A stretch of DNA of 13,213 nt from Fredericiella sp038205395 (lineage in GTDB: Bacteria; Chloroflexota; Anaerolineae; Caldilineales; Caldilineaceae). The notes below the pieces were generated by a model. That model had not been told where the DNA came from. It was given only the letters and a program-made list of their open reading frames with translations, and ran no database searches. Of the stretch, positions 1-7,231 are shown in pieces (positions within the stretch are counted from its first letter, which is position 1; each line of letters opens with the position of its first letter). The translations under genes were made by a program, and so were the position numbers. Where the stretch lies: positions 1 through 13,213 of the forward strand of contig JBBRBX010000133.1 in the NCBI GenBank assembly GCA_038205395.1, written 5' to 3'.

Positions 1-526
1 CTGTCTTGCACAGCAGTTGGTGGCGAAAGTCTGCTTTACGCATTTGCGGCTGACAACGCACGATGCAGCGCAGCAGGGGGATTCGATGTGAGCCTACCTG
101 ACCAGAGATGACCATCACGCCAACGACGACGGCAGGCAAAGCCCGCTGGGCGAGATTGTGATAGTGTCTGCCAAGCCATCCTTTCAAGTGCGGACGCCAG
201 AACCCTGTCATGTCCACACTCAAAACTTGATAACGCTCATAGCGGCGTGCTCGCCATCGGTTCTCTCGGTTCACGTATATCTGCCAGTGCTCAAGAAGTT
301 CGTTGACCTCCCAGACCCCATAGCGCAATGCCGCCCAACTGCGTCGTAGCTCCTGTGCATCGAAGCCGCTCAAGTGTAACGCAGAGAAGATTGCGCCACG
401 ACTGCGCAGCAAGGAGCCATTGACCATGACCCACAAGATTCGCATCAATCCGATATTTGTTCCGATGGGTACAACTTGCACGATGGCAGCCATTGCTTGT
501 ACAGTGACTTCTGCGGCGATTAGCAT
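1..526 (-). CDS. Probable DDE-type transposase, N-terminal part (runs off the left edge)
   Basis: An uninterrupted minus-strand frame of 175 codons starts at ATG 526 and is still open at base 1, so the C-terminal part lies outside the window. A strong Shine-Dalgarno AAGGAGG (540-534) sits 7 nt before the ATG and fixes the start. The protein has a helical N-terminal region with 'GSLLRSRGAIFSAL' (residues 37-50), a basic stretch 'RENRWRARRYERY', then 'LSVDMTGFWRPHLKGW' (102-117) followed by 'HYHNLAQRALPAVVVG'. An Asp at the end of a beta-strand followed by a short aromatic segment (D105) is what is expected of the first catalytic Asp of an RNase H-like DDE transposase; the other acidic residues would lie beyond the edge. 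Codon use is less GC-rich at third positions than in the neighbouring genes, as expected of a mobile element. I cannot name the IS family. The transposase call is from memory of similar sequences and motif reading; the reading frame itself is secure. Confidence 0.6.
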   Translation of the reverse strand, partial: MLIAAEVTVQAMAAIVQVVPIGTNIGLMRILWVMVNGSLLRSRGAIFSALHLSGFDAQELRRSWAALRYGVWEVNELLEHWQIYVNRENRWRARRYERYQVLSVDMTGFWRPHLKGWLGRHYHNLAQRALPAVVVGVMVISGQVGSHRIPLLRCIVRCQPQMRKADFRHQLLCKT

Positions 527-645
527 TCCTCACCCTCCTTGGTTTTCATCGACCTGGATTGTGACCTGCTAATCGTCGTTTGTCATTTCTCTACGCACCT
601 TGATGCACTTTTACCGGAAACTAAAGAATAAGGACTGGTTGTTAA

Positions 646-673
646 TTGACACAGCGCCCGCCGCGCATATATT
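646..673 (+). promoter_or_regulatory. Sigma-70-type promoter for the two-component module
   Basis: A perfect -35 TTGACA (646-651) is followed by a 16-bp spacer and TATATT (668-673), which matches the -10 consensus at five of six positions. The predicted transcript start is near 680, giving a leader of about 94 nt before the ATG at 774. This promoter lies downstream of the more distal ATG at 600 and therefore argues against that start. Confidence 0.65.
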
Positions 674-716
674 GTTAGAGAATAGGCGTTGCGCTGTGCC
701 CGGGTTGTTGTCCGCC

Positions 717-753
717 GGCAGCCACTTCCGTCATTACGTACAGGGTGGCTGCC
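717..753 (+). promoter_or_regulatory. Hairpin in the 5' leader of the sensor kinase gene
   Basis: GGCAGCCAC (717-725) and GTGGCTGCC (745-753) form a perfect 9-bp stem around a 19-nt loop; two further G-U pairs could extend it inward. It lies between the promoter and the kinase ATG at 774, ending 20 nt before it. No T-run follows, so it is not a typical terminator. It could affect mRNA stability, act as a protein site, or limit translation of a gene that has no clear Shine-Dalgarno site. The function is unknown. Confidence 0.45.
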
Positions 754-773
754 ACCTTTCTCTTTCCCTTCTT

Positions 774-2927
774 ATGAACGCTGTCAGCGAGTTTTTCGTT
801 CGCAATATAATTGTCGTTTTCTTCTTCTATGGCCTGGCCTTTTTTGTGATGGGGCTGGCCCTGCTGTTTATTGGACGGCGCAATTCACAACTGCGCTTTG
901 CGCTTGCCGTTTTGCCGTTGGCGCTCTTTGGCTTTTTGCACGCCGCCCACGAATGGTATGAGATGTTTCAGAAGGTGGCGCTGCTGGGCAGCGGCACTCT
1001 GCCTGGTGTGGCTGGGGAAAGTGTGCGGGTGCTCTTGCTGGCGGCTTCATTTGTGGCGCTGCTCGTGTTTGCCCTGCTGCTGCTGACCAGCAGCGCCACG
1101 CCACGTCTGCGTATCTACGGGCCGGTGGTTGCCATTGTGCTGCTCTGGCTGTCCGGCGTCGCCTTCGTGGCCTGGCGGTTTCAACTGGCGCCGCTTGCTG
1201 CTGTGAGTATGGCCGATAATCTGGCGCGCTACAGCATAGGGATCCCAGCGGCGCTGTTGGGCGCTTGGGCCTTAATGGCGCAGCAGCGTATCTTTCGCGA
1301 ACACGACATGCCGCAGTTCGGCCGCGATCTCGTGTGGGCCGCGGCTGCCTTGCTGCTCTATGGCGTCGTCGGCCAGTTGTTTGTCGCTGAAACGGTGCTG
1401 TTTCCCTCGCATTTTCTCAACAATGACAATTTTCTGCTCTGGTTTGGCATTCCGGTGCAGTTGTTTCGCGCCGTGATGGCTGCGGCGTTGACCTTGTTTC
1501 TCTTGCGTGCGCTGCGGGCGTTTGACGTAGAAGAGAGCCGCCGCCTCCAGCAAGCCAACAGTGCCAAGCTGCAAGTGCAGGCTGCCGCTCTTGAAATCGA
1601 GCGGCGCAGCAGCCAGCAGATGGAGCGGCTCAACGACGAACTGCGTCTGGCTGCTCACAAGCTGTCTTTGCTGCTGGATTTGTCTAATCTGCTGGATGCA
1701 CCGCTGCCGTTGGCGGACCGGCTGGCTGATGCCTTGCAGCGCACTGTGCAAAGCCTGCCCTTTTCCGAGGCCGGCATGATTCTTCTGGCGGCGTCCAGCG
1801 GCGGCGCAAGCGCAAATGGCAAAACGCACCCGCAGATAGCGGCGATCACTGGCTTTGACGCTATGCAGCAGGATGAGTGCAGCCCCGAACAAGCGCAGGC
1901 CGAATCGTTGGGGGTGCAAAGTGTTACACAGACGCGGCCGTTGTGTCTGCACCTGGACAATAAAATCATCGAGTTTCAACTGGAAGTGCTGCCCGAAAAT
2001 CATCGCTGCCGGCAGTACAGCAGCCCGACGCGCATCATTGCCCTGCCTCTCACGGCCAACCACCTCGTGATCGGCTGTCTTGTCCTGGCTCGCTGCCCTG
2101 CGCAGCAGTACCATTTGTCACCATCCGAACCGGCGCTGATGGCCGGTATCGCCCAGCAGTTGGGACTTTCGGTGGCTAATGCGCTGCTGCAGGAGCAGGC
2201 GCAAGTGCGCGAAAAGGTGTTGGGTGAACTACTCAACCAGGTGGTGGGCGCTCAGGAAGCAGAGCGTCACCGGATTGCGCGTGAGCTGCATGACGCCACC
2301 GGCCAATCGCTGACCGCCATCAGCTTAGGGCTGCGCGGTATCGAAACCTATCTTGTGCAAATGACGCCGGACGATGACCCGCGCGTTCTCATCCACCAAG
2401 TCAAGGAACTGCGTTCTTTTGGCCAAAATGCCTTGGGCGAACTGCGAGATCTCATCTCCGATCTGCGCCCGCCGCAGCTCGATGATCTGGGGCTGGCGGC
2501 TGCGCTGCGTTGGTACATGCAGGCCTACGAGCAGCGCCGGCAGATTGGCGCGCAGTTGCATGTTGAAGGCGATGACAGCAGCCTGCCCATCGAGTATCGC
2601 ACTGTCTTTTTCCGTATCGTTCAAGAGGCGCTCACCAATGTCGCCAAGCACGCCGAGGCGACCCGTGTCGAGGTGAGGCTGGCGGTTGGCCCGCACCAAG
2701 TGACGCTCGATATTCGCGATAACGGGTGTGGTTTTGATGCGCAGTTGGTGCGCAAACTGGAAAATGAGCGTCCGGCAGGTTGGGGCTTAGTCGGCATACG
2801 CGAGCGCGCCCTGCTGCTAGGGGGCAGCTGCCGGATTGAGACCGCGCCGGGGCAAGGGACACATTTAAATGTGGTTGCGCCACTGCCGGTTGCCCTCGGC
2901 GCCGGCAGTTTGTTGGAAGGAGTGTAG
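774..2927 (+). CDS. Membrane sensor histidine kinase, HisKA_3/NarL type, with GAF domain
   Basis: A 717-aa kinase expected to phosphorylate the response regulator encoded 2 bp downstream. Residues about 5-245 contain roughly seven hydrophobic helices, including 'FFFYGLAFFVMGLALLF' and a conserved-looking 'HAAHEWYEMF' after the second. A coiled coil follows (about 252-295), then a GAF-like region (about 295-475), a HisKA_3 dimerisation domain with 'EAERHRIARELHD' (phosphoacceptor His506), and a HATPase_c domain with an N box (Asn622 in 'EALTNVAKHAEA'), a G1 box (Asp649 in 'DNGCGFD') and a G2 box (Gly671 in 'GLVGIRER'). All catalytic motifs appear intact. The start at 774 is preferred over ATG 600 because the promoter at 646-673 lies between them and the segment encoded from 600 to 773 has no domain character. 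No good Shine-Dalgarno site precedes 774; the sequence there is pyrimidine-rich. The ligand is unknown. The seven-helix input could sense a membrane or redox signal, but nothing in the sequence shows which. Confidence 0.9.
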   Translation: MNAVSEFFVRNIIVVFFFYGLAFFVMGLALLFIGRRNSQLRFALAVLPLALFGFLHAAHEWYEMFQKVALLGSGTLPGVAGESVRVLLLAASFVALLVFALLLLTSSATPRLRIYGPVVAIVLLWLSGVAFVAWRFQLAPLAAVSMADNLARYSIGIPAALLGAWALMAQQRIFREHDMPQFGRDLVWAAAALLLYGVVGQLFVAETVLFPSHFLNNDNFLLWFGIPVQLFRAVMAAALTLFLLRALRAFDVEESRRLQQANSAKLQVQAAALEIERRSSQQMERLNDELRLAAHKLSLLLDLSNLLDAPLPLADRLADALQRTVQSLPFSEAGMILLAASSGGASANGKTHPQIAAITGFDAMQQDECSPEQAQAESLGVQSVTQTRPLCLHLDNKIIEFQLEVLPENHRCRQYSSPTRIIALPLTANHLVIGCLVLARCPAQQYHLSPSEPALMAGIAQQLGLSVANALLQEQAQVREKVLGELLNQVVGAQEAERHRIARELHDATGQSLTAISLGLRGIETYLVQMTPDDDPRVLIHQVKELRSFGQNALGELRDLISDLRPPQLDDLGLAAALRWYMQAYEQRRQIGAQLHVEGDDSSLPIEYRTVFFRIVQEALTNVAKHAEATRVEVRLAVGPHQVTLDIRDNGCGFDAQLVRKLENERPAGWGLVGIRERALLLGGSCRIETAPGQGTHLNVVAPLPVALGAGSLLEGV

Positions 2928-2929
2928 AC

Positions 2930-3586
2930 ATGGAGCAGTCTGTCAAGTTGCTGCTGGTGGACGACCATCCCATCGTGCGCTCTGGTTTGCGCATGCTGTT
3001 TCTGTCCGAGCCAGGCATGACGATAGTCGGCGAGGTGGACAGCGGCGAGGCGGCGGTGGCCGCTGTCCAGCAGCTCAAGCCCGACGTGGTGATCATGGAT
3101 GTTGCCATGCCGGGCATGAACGGCATTGAAGCCACCCGGCGCATCAAAGCTGCCCACCCACAGACAGCGGTGTTGGCGCTCACTATGTATGAGGATGAAC
3201 AATACTTTTTTGAGATGTTGAATGCGGGGGCTTCGGGCTATATCCCCAAACGTGCCGCGCCCGACGATCTGGTATCGGCCATCAAGGTTGTGGCGGAGGG
3301 GAATGTTTTTCTCTATTCTACGCTGGCGCGCTTTTTGATCAAAGATATGGCTGACCGTTCGGCGGCGGAGCCGGAGCAAAGCAAGGATGTGCTGACAGGG
3401 CGCGAGCGGGAAGTGCTGACCTGCATTGCCGAGGGCTTGACCAATCGTGAGATCGCCGAAGCGCTGGTGATTAGCATCAAGACCGTGGAACGCCATCGTG
3501 AAAATATCATGGCCAAACTGGACATGCATAACCGCGTCGAGCTTGTAAAGTACGCCATCAAAAAAGGACTGATCGCCGAGCAGTAG
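2930..3586 (+). CDS. Response regulator, NarL/FixJ (LuxR) family
   Basis: A 218-aa, full-length DNA-binding response regulator. The receiver domain (about 5-122) has the acidic pair Asp11/Asp12, the phosphoacceptor Asp57 in 'VVIMDVAMPGMNG', Thr85 and Lys107 in 'GYIPKRA'. A short linker leads to a LuxR-type helix-turn-helix (about 153-215) with 'LTGREREVLTCIAEGLTNREIAEAL' in two runs and 'SIKTVERHRENIMAKL', all typical of the family. The ATG is 2 bp after the kinase stop and is preceded by GGAAGGAG (2915-2922) at 7 nt, so the two genes are co-transcribed and surely form one two-component system. The target genes are not known; the small membrane-protein operon at 3762 is the nearest same-strand candidate. 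Confidence 0.95.
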   Translation: MEQSVKLLLVDDHPIVRSGLRMLFLSEPGMTIVGEVDSGEAAVAAVQQLKPDVVIMDVAMPGMNGIEATRRIKAAHPQTAVLALTMYEDEQYFFEMLNAGASGYIPKRAAPDDLVSAIKVVAEGNVFLYSTLARFLIKDMADRSAAEPEQSKDVLTGREREVLTCIAEGLTNREIAEALVISIKTVERHRENIMAKLDMHNRVELVKYAIKKGLIAEQ

Positions 3587-3624
3587 CGCGCCTGTCAGCC
3601 GTTATTTCACCTCTGGGGTGGATT

Positions 3625-3643
3625 CCCCATTGCAAAGATGGGG
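3625..3643 (+). terminator. Weak hairpin after the response regulator gene
   Basis: CCCCAT (3625-3630) and ATGGGG (3638-3643) pair around a 7-nt loop, 38 bp after the stop. There is no T-run. An upstream GGGG (3615-3618) could pair with the same CCCC, so two alternative foldings are possible. It may be a weak or factor-dependent terminator. Confidence 0.25.
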
Positions 3644-3761
3644 CGGTCGCCGGATGGTTTGCGTGCGCCGGACATGGTACCTTGGTTGCAGGCACCGTTT
3701 ACTTGCTGTCGTTGACTTGGCTGGGCAGCACAAGCGGTGACGAATCCTAGGAGGGAGCACC

Positions 3762-4148
3762 ATGACCCCGGTATCTGAAATAGTTGCCCTGACAGGGCTG
3801 TTTCTGCTGCGTCTGGGTGTGCCGCTGGCGATTACAGTCTTCGTGACCTGGGGACTGCGCCGGCTGGATGGCCGCTGGCAAGCTGACGCCGAAGCTCGCC
3901 AGGCCGTTGATGTTGTGCGTACTGGTCAGGTGCAGGCGGCGGCATTTAAGGCGCCACAGGCGGCACAGACAGCTTGCTGGAAGCTGCGCGACTGCCCTGA
4001 GGCTCGGCGCAGCGGCTGTGCAGGCTGTCAAGAGCCGGGTTTGCCATGCTGGATGGCGCGCCTGCGCGCCGATGGCCGCCTGCCCAACACCTGCTATGGC
4101 TGTGCTCTCTTCCGCTCACGCACCCGGCTGGAGGCGATTCCTCTATGA
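3762..4148 (+). CDS. Small membrane-anchored cysteine-rich protein
   Basis: A 128-aa protein of unknown function. One N-terminal hydrophobic helix (about 6-31) is followed by 'RRLDGR', so by the positive-inside rule the rest probably faces the cytoplasm. The C-terminal domain has seven cysteines: C72, C78, C86, C89, C96, C111 and C114, with two C-x2-C pairs ('CAGC' and 'CYGC') and the pieces 'CWKLRDCPEARRSGC' and 'GLPCW'. Such spacing suggests binding of zinc, iron-sulfur or another metal; this is inferred. AGGAGGG (3749-3755) lies 6 nt before the ATG and fixes the start. The stop overlaps the start of the 28-aa gene by ATGA, so the two are translationally coupled. I recall similar short Cys-rich membrane proteins from Chloroflexota genomes, but I cannot attach a family name or role. 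Confidence 0.8.
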   Translation: MTPVSEIVALTGLFLLRLGVPLAITVFVTWGLRRLDGRWQADAEARQAVDVVRTGQVQAAAFKAPQAAQTACWKLRDCPEARRSGCAGCQEPGLPCWMARLRADGRLPNTCYGCALFRSRTRLEAIPL

Positions 4149-4231
4149 CGCAGTACAGCCCTCTCTTGGCGGTTGCCGCGGCAGCCGCAATTCTATTCCT
4201 GTGCGTTGGTCTCACGCTGATCGCCGGTTAA
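4145..4231 (+). CDS. 28-aa single-helix membrane microprotein
   Basis: The ATG at 4145 overlaps the TGA of the upstream Cys-rich gene (ATGA) and the frame ends at TAA 4231. The product is almost entirely one hydrophobic helix (residues about 6-27, 'PLLAVAAAAAILFLC' followed by 'VGLTLIAG') with a short polar N-terminus. Size and shape resemble the small accessory subunits of membrane complexes (such as CydX or KdpF) in general form only; there is no sequence match I can claim. The coupling and the clean single-helix profile support a real gene. The longer frame from 4046 would overlap the Cys-rich gene by about 100 bp and is not preferred. Confidence 0.6.
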   Translation: MTQYSPLLAVAAAAAILFLCVGLTLIAG

Positions 4232-4253
4232 TATTTCCTTCCTCATTCGCAAT

Positions 4254-4294
4254 GATTGCAGCCGGCACCACTGTGCAGGCTGCTGCGCGCAATC
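4254..4294. terminator. Hairpin between convergent genes
   Basis: GATTGC (4254-4259) pairs with GCAATC (4289-4294), and inside it AGCC (4260-4263) can pair with GGCT (4279-4282), leaving a bulge on one side. It begins 22 bp after the stop of the 28-aa gene and reaches the stop codon of the convergent DUF2332 gene. A second compact stem, GCCTGG-cgt-CCAGGC (4296-4310), lies in the last codons of that gene. There is no long T-run, so bidirectional termination here is plausible but not proven. Confidence 0.35.
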
Positions 4295-5393
4295 AGCCTG
4301 GCGTCCAGGCGATATGGCGAGCGTGGCCATCCACCGCCGCCAATATACGTTCGGCGGCGAATCCATCGTCATAGCGCCGCAGGCGCAGCAGATTCCGCTT
4401 GCCGCCACCGCCGCCCAAATCGTTGCCGATGCGAAAAATCGGGCGCCGGTGGCTGAATTGCTTGAATATCGCTTCTAGGGCAGCGGCTTCTGCGGGCGCA
4501 AACTGATTGAGGACATGTGTGTGAAAAACGACTGGCGCTACACCGGCAGGCAGCGCGCTGAGCAAACCCGGCAGATCACGCACGATATCACCCTCAATCA
4601 GCTGCGGTGGCTGGGCGCGCCAGAGTGTGCGTGCCGCCAGCAGGCGCTGTGTGCGCTGGGCATGTTCCGGCCAGATCAGCGCGCGCAGCCACAAGAAGGC
4701 GGCATCGTCGTTCAAATCAACCACATGTAGATCAATCCCCATACGTTGGGCGACTGCGGGCAGGCTGAGCGGAATCTGTGACTGCCGAGCCGCATGGGGG
4801 GTGTCCAACTGGGTATCTATCTGCACAGGTGATTCGACTGCGCCCGCTTCGAGGTGCTGGTCACCGTTCCAGTAGCGAATGTGATAGCGGTCAAACAACA
4901 GATTCAGACCGGCGCTGGCCCCGGCTTCGATCAGCGCCAGCGGCTGCCCCTCCACCAACTGGGCGACCGTGCTGAACGCTGGCAGCAAATAGGCGCAGCG
5001 GGCCACTTCATTGGTCTGCACAAGGTTCGTCGCCACAATCCGGCTGATCGATGGCGCATACGCCAGGCAGAAATCGCGAAAAACAGGCGCCGCCGCATCA
5101 GGCGGCAGTGGATGGGACGTGATGCCGGCAAAGTAGGCGGACAGAGGATGGTCGCTGCCTTGCAGCAGCAGCAGATGGACGGCAGCGAACAACAAGTTGG
5201 CCGGCGGCTGGCCGGCACGCGCCCGCGCGGCCAGAGCGAGCAGCTCTCGATCCTCCGCTGCGGCCAGCGCCAGCCAATGATACAGGGGCGAAGTCTCCTC
5301 CGCCTCTGTAAAAGCAAATACGCGAAAACGCTCCGCCAACGCGTCGAGGCTGGTTGCCGCTTCCGACGGCCCGTTGTAGCCAAGTCCGCTCAT
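4293..5393 (-). CDS. DUF2332 family protein
   Basis: A 366-aa protein resembling DUF2332, a family of unknown biochemical role. Features seen: an N-terminal helical part; 'TNLVQTNEVARCAYLLPAF' (122-140); 'LALIEAGASAGLNLLFDRY' (152-170), the best family signature, whose 'EAGASAGLNL' resembles motif I of a Rossmann or methyltransferase-like fold; 'ALIWPEHAQRTQRL'; and 'VVFHTHVLNQF' in the C-terminal third. Length is normal for the family and the frame is intact. The ATG lies 7 bp after the stop of the CapA-like gene, so the two very likely share a transcript; only a weak AGGG precedes the start, consistent with coupling to upstream translation. No signal peptide is visible, so the protein is probably cytoplasmic. 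A methyltransferase-like function would be inference only. Confidence 0.8.
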   Translation of the reverse strand: MSGLGYNGPSEAATSLDALAERFRVFAFTEAEETSPLYHWLALAAAEDRELLALAARARAGQPPANLLFAAVHLLLLQGSDHPLSAYFAGITSHPLPPDAAAPVFRDFCLAYAPSISRIVATNLVQTNEVARCAYLLPAFSTVAQLVEGQPLALIEAGASAGLNLLFDRYHIRYWNGDQHLEAGAVESPVQIDTQLDTPHAARQSQIPLSLPAVAQRMGIDLHVVDLNDDAAFLWLRALIWPEHAQRTQRLLAARTLWRAQPPQLIEGDIVRDLPGLLSALPAGVAPVVFHTHVLNQFAPAEAAALEAIFKQFSHRRPIFRIGNDLGGGGGKRNLLRLRRYDDGFAAERILAAVDGHARHIAWTPG

Positions 5394-5400
5394 GGCTGCC

Positions 5401-7227
5401 CTATCTATCGGGTGCGGCGGCGAAAACGCGGTTTAGGATGTCCGCGCGCTCTTCGGGTGTGGCCCAATGCGGTTGGGCGAAATCCTCCAGCACCATGGTC
5501 AGCAGTTCGGTGTTGATCAACTGCCCGGCATAGATGGTGTGGCGGGCGGCCAGTTCGGTGCGCGTCTCCCAACTCCACATCTGGTCAAAAAACAAGTTGC
5601 CCAGGCCATAGGTGATCATGCCGCTGCCGCCGGGGTCTTGCGGCCCATACGGCTCCTGCGCCTGCGGCACATGGCTCATGACACCGGTGACGATGTCGGC
5701 GCCGGCCTCACGCAGCTCGCGAAACTCGGCAATCTGCAGCGGGATTGGATACGGCTCATAGGTCTCCTGGTGTTGAAGCTCCACGGCCACAATATCCACC
5801 TGCCCTGCAAGCTGGCGCACCAGCTCCAGGATGCGCTCTTTGTTGTCGTAGTAGTAGCAGGCGCCTGGCTCGTCAGCGCTGGCCCACGCCCCCGGTGGAT
5901 CAAACGCCAGGGCGGCGATAAAGGCAAAGCGATTGCCGTGATCCTCCCACAGCAGGGGCGCGCACGCCTCATCCACATTCATGCCGCTGCCATAGATCGG
6001 AATGGCGTTGTCGCGGTACCACTGCAGCGAACGCCGCGCCCCTTCCCGGCCAAAATCGTTGACATGGTTGCCGGAGAGGCCGACAATATCTGTCCCCATC
6101 GCTGCCAGCGCCGCCCAATAGTTGGTGTCGCTGCACAGAATTAAATTGTTCTCGGTTGGATTGGCAATGCAGTCGTCCAAGAAGGGAACTTCATTGCTGA
6201 TATGCGTAATGTCGGCGGCGGCAAAGACGTCGGAAATGACCAGGGCAGGATAATCGTAGCCTTTCTGATCCATCCGCAGCGCCGTAACACGCGACATCGC
6301 GGTCACGCCGGTCATGATCAACTGCGTCAGCCGGGTCGGGTCGCGGTTGCTGGCGGGCTGTACGGCGTCTTGCAGCAGCGCAGCCAACAGCGAGCTGCCT
6401 GTGCCTTCCACGCTGAGGCTGACGGCCAGCGGATAGCCGGCCAGCCGCAGTTGATTGGACAGCACGTTCACACCGTCGACCGTCAGCGCCTTGAGGCGCG
6501 GGTTCAACTGGTCAAACCCCACGATCCCCAGGCTGTTGGGGGTCTCTTCCAGGCGGGCAGCCATCTCGCTCGCACTGACCGTGGCCACGCCCGCTGCTTT
6601 CAGTCCCCAGATGTTTTCTAAAAAGCGTGCAGCATCGGCAGTGACAAAGAGCCGTCCCGCACCGACAGGGTCGCGCCAGCGCTGCTGCAGTTCAGCGGCA
6701 GCAACATCGTCCGGGACCGTGGCAAACGGCGCCACTGCCGCAGCTACATAAGTGGCTAGGGGGTGCGTAGCGGCGCTTGCGGGCAGCAGCAGCACCTGCG
6801 CGCTGGCATTGTCCGGCTGGTCGAGTACAGTCAAATCGTAAGCACCGCCGGGCGTCTGTAATTGGGAGGTGGCGTTGAAAATCGCCAGCAGCGGCGCGGT
6901 CCACTCTTCGGGCACAGCAGACGCCACGCCAACTGTCAGCGGCCCGCTGATGACTTCCGGCGTTGCAGTCGGTCGCGGCAGAGTCGGCGTCGGCGACGGG
7001 GTAGGCGGCTGCGCGACGGCAGGCGCGACGGCTAGTGCGCTGTCGGGAAAGGCTGCACCGAGGCTGGGCGGCGCCGGTGGATTTTCGGCAGCCGTGATGG
7101 GCAGCAGCGTCGGCGTCGGCAGCAGCCCGGAAGAAGGACGCGTGATCGGCTTGCAGCCGCCCAACGCTAACAGAACAAGCAGCAGCCCGCAGGCTGCTGC
7201 TCCACGCTTGCTGATGGACAAAATCAT
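5401..7227 (-). CDS. CapA-like (PGA_cap) lipoprotein with a solute-binding-like N-terminal region
   Basis: A 608-aa exported lipoprotein. The signal peptide ends in lipobox 'LGGC' (Cys25). A Pro/Thr/Ala-rich linker follows (about 26-95, with 'PTPSPTPTLPRPTATP'), then about 200 residues that look like a periplasmic solute-binding fold ('LTVGVASAVPEEW', 'GRLFVTADAARFLENIWGL', 'NSLGIVGFDQLNPRLKAL'). Residues about 300-600 match the CapA/poly-gamma-glutamate capsule-type calcineurin-like domain: 'THISNEVPF' (341-349), 'GNHVNDFG' (386-393), 'MSHVPQAQEPYG' (517-528), 'YGLGNLFFDQ' (540-549). The usual first motif, GDxM with a metal-binding Asp, is replaced by 'TGVTAMSR' (306-313), so one metal ligand is absent. 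Domain order and other motifs are intact. The start at 7227 gives a proper signal peptide but has no clear Shine-Dalgarno site. It probably forms an operon with the DUF2332 gene. A role in cell-surface polymer metabolism is inferred from the family only. Confidence 0.85.
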   Translation of the reverse strand: MILSISKRGAAACGLLLVLLALGGCKPITRPSSGLLPTPTLLPITAAENPPAPPSLGAAFPDSALAVAPAVAQPPTPSPTPTLPRPTATPEVISGPLTVGVASAVPEEWTAPLLAIFNATSQLQTPGGAYDLTVLDQPDNASAQVLLLPASAATHPLATYVAAAVAPFATVPDDVAAAELQQRWRDPVGAGRLFVTADAARFLENIWGLKAAGVATVSASEMAARLEETPNSLGIVGFDQLNPRLKALTVDGVNVLSNQLRLAGYPLAVSLSVEGTGSSLLAALLQDAVQPASNRDPTRLTQLIMTGVTAMSRVTALRMDQKGYDYPALVISDVFAAADITHISNEVPFLDDCIANPTENNLILCSDTNYWAALAAMGTDIVGLSGNHVNDFGREGARRSLQWYRDNAIPIYGSGMNVDEACAPLLWEDHGNRFAFIAALAFDPPGAWASADEPGACYYYDNKERILELVRQLAGQVDIVAVELQHQETYEPYPIPLQIAEFRELREAGADIVTGVMSHVPQAQEPYGPQDPGGSGMITYGLGNLFFDQMWSWETRTELAARHTIYAGQLINTELLTMVLEDFAQPHWATPEERADILNRVFAAAPDR

Positions 7228-7231
7228 AGAT

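Noticed and set aside
600..773. N-terminal extension of the sensor kinase from ATG 600
   Set aside because: A consensus promoter (646-673) lies inside it, the encoded residues show no helix or domain pattern, and no ribosome site precedes 600.
1272..2114. 280-aa minus-strand frame opposite the kinase
   Set aside because: It is antisense to a well-supported kinase, is Gln/Arg-rich, and has no domain motif; it is a shadow of GC-rich codon bias.
2621..3529. 302-aa minus-strand frame opposite the kinase end and response regulator
   Set aside because: It covers two genes with intact catalytic motifs on the other strand and shows no family features.
4046..4144. 61-aa frame ending at 4231, from ATG 4046
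   Set aside because: The first 33 residues only overlap the Cys-rich gene in another frame; the ATGA overlap start at 4145 explains the conserved-looking hydrophobic part.
4254..4310. A regulatory RNA between the convergent genes
   Set aside because: The stems are short, one lies in coding sequence, and no promoter serves the 60-bp gap; a terminator is the simpler reading.
4854..5516. 220-aa plus-strand frame opposite DUF2332
   Set aside because: It has low-complexity Arg/Gln composition and no ribosome site, and lies antisense to a recognisable family.
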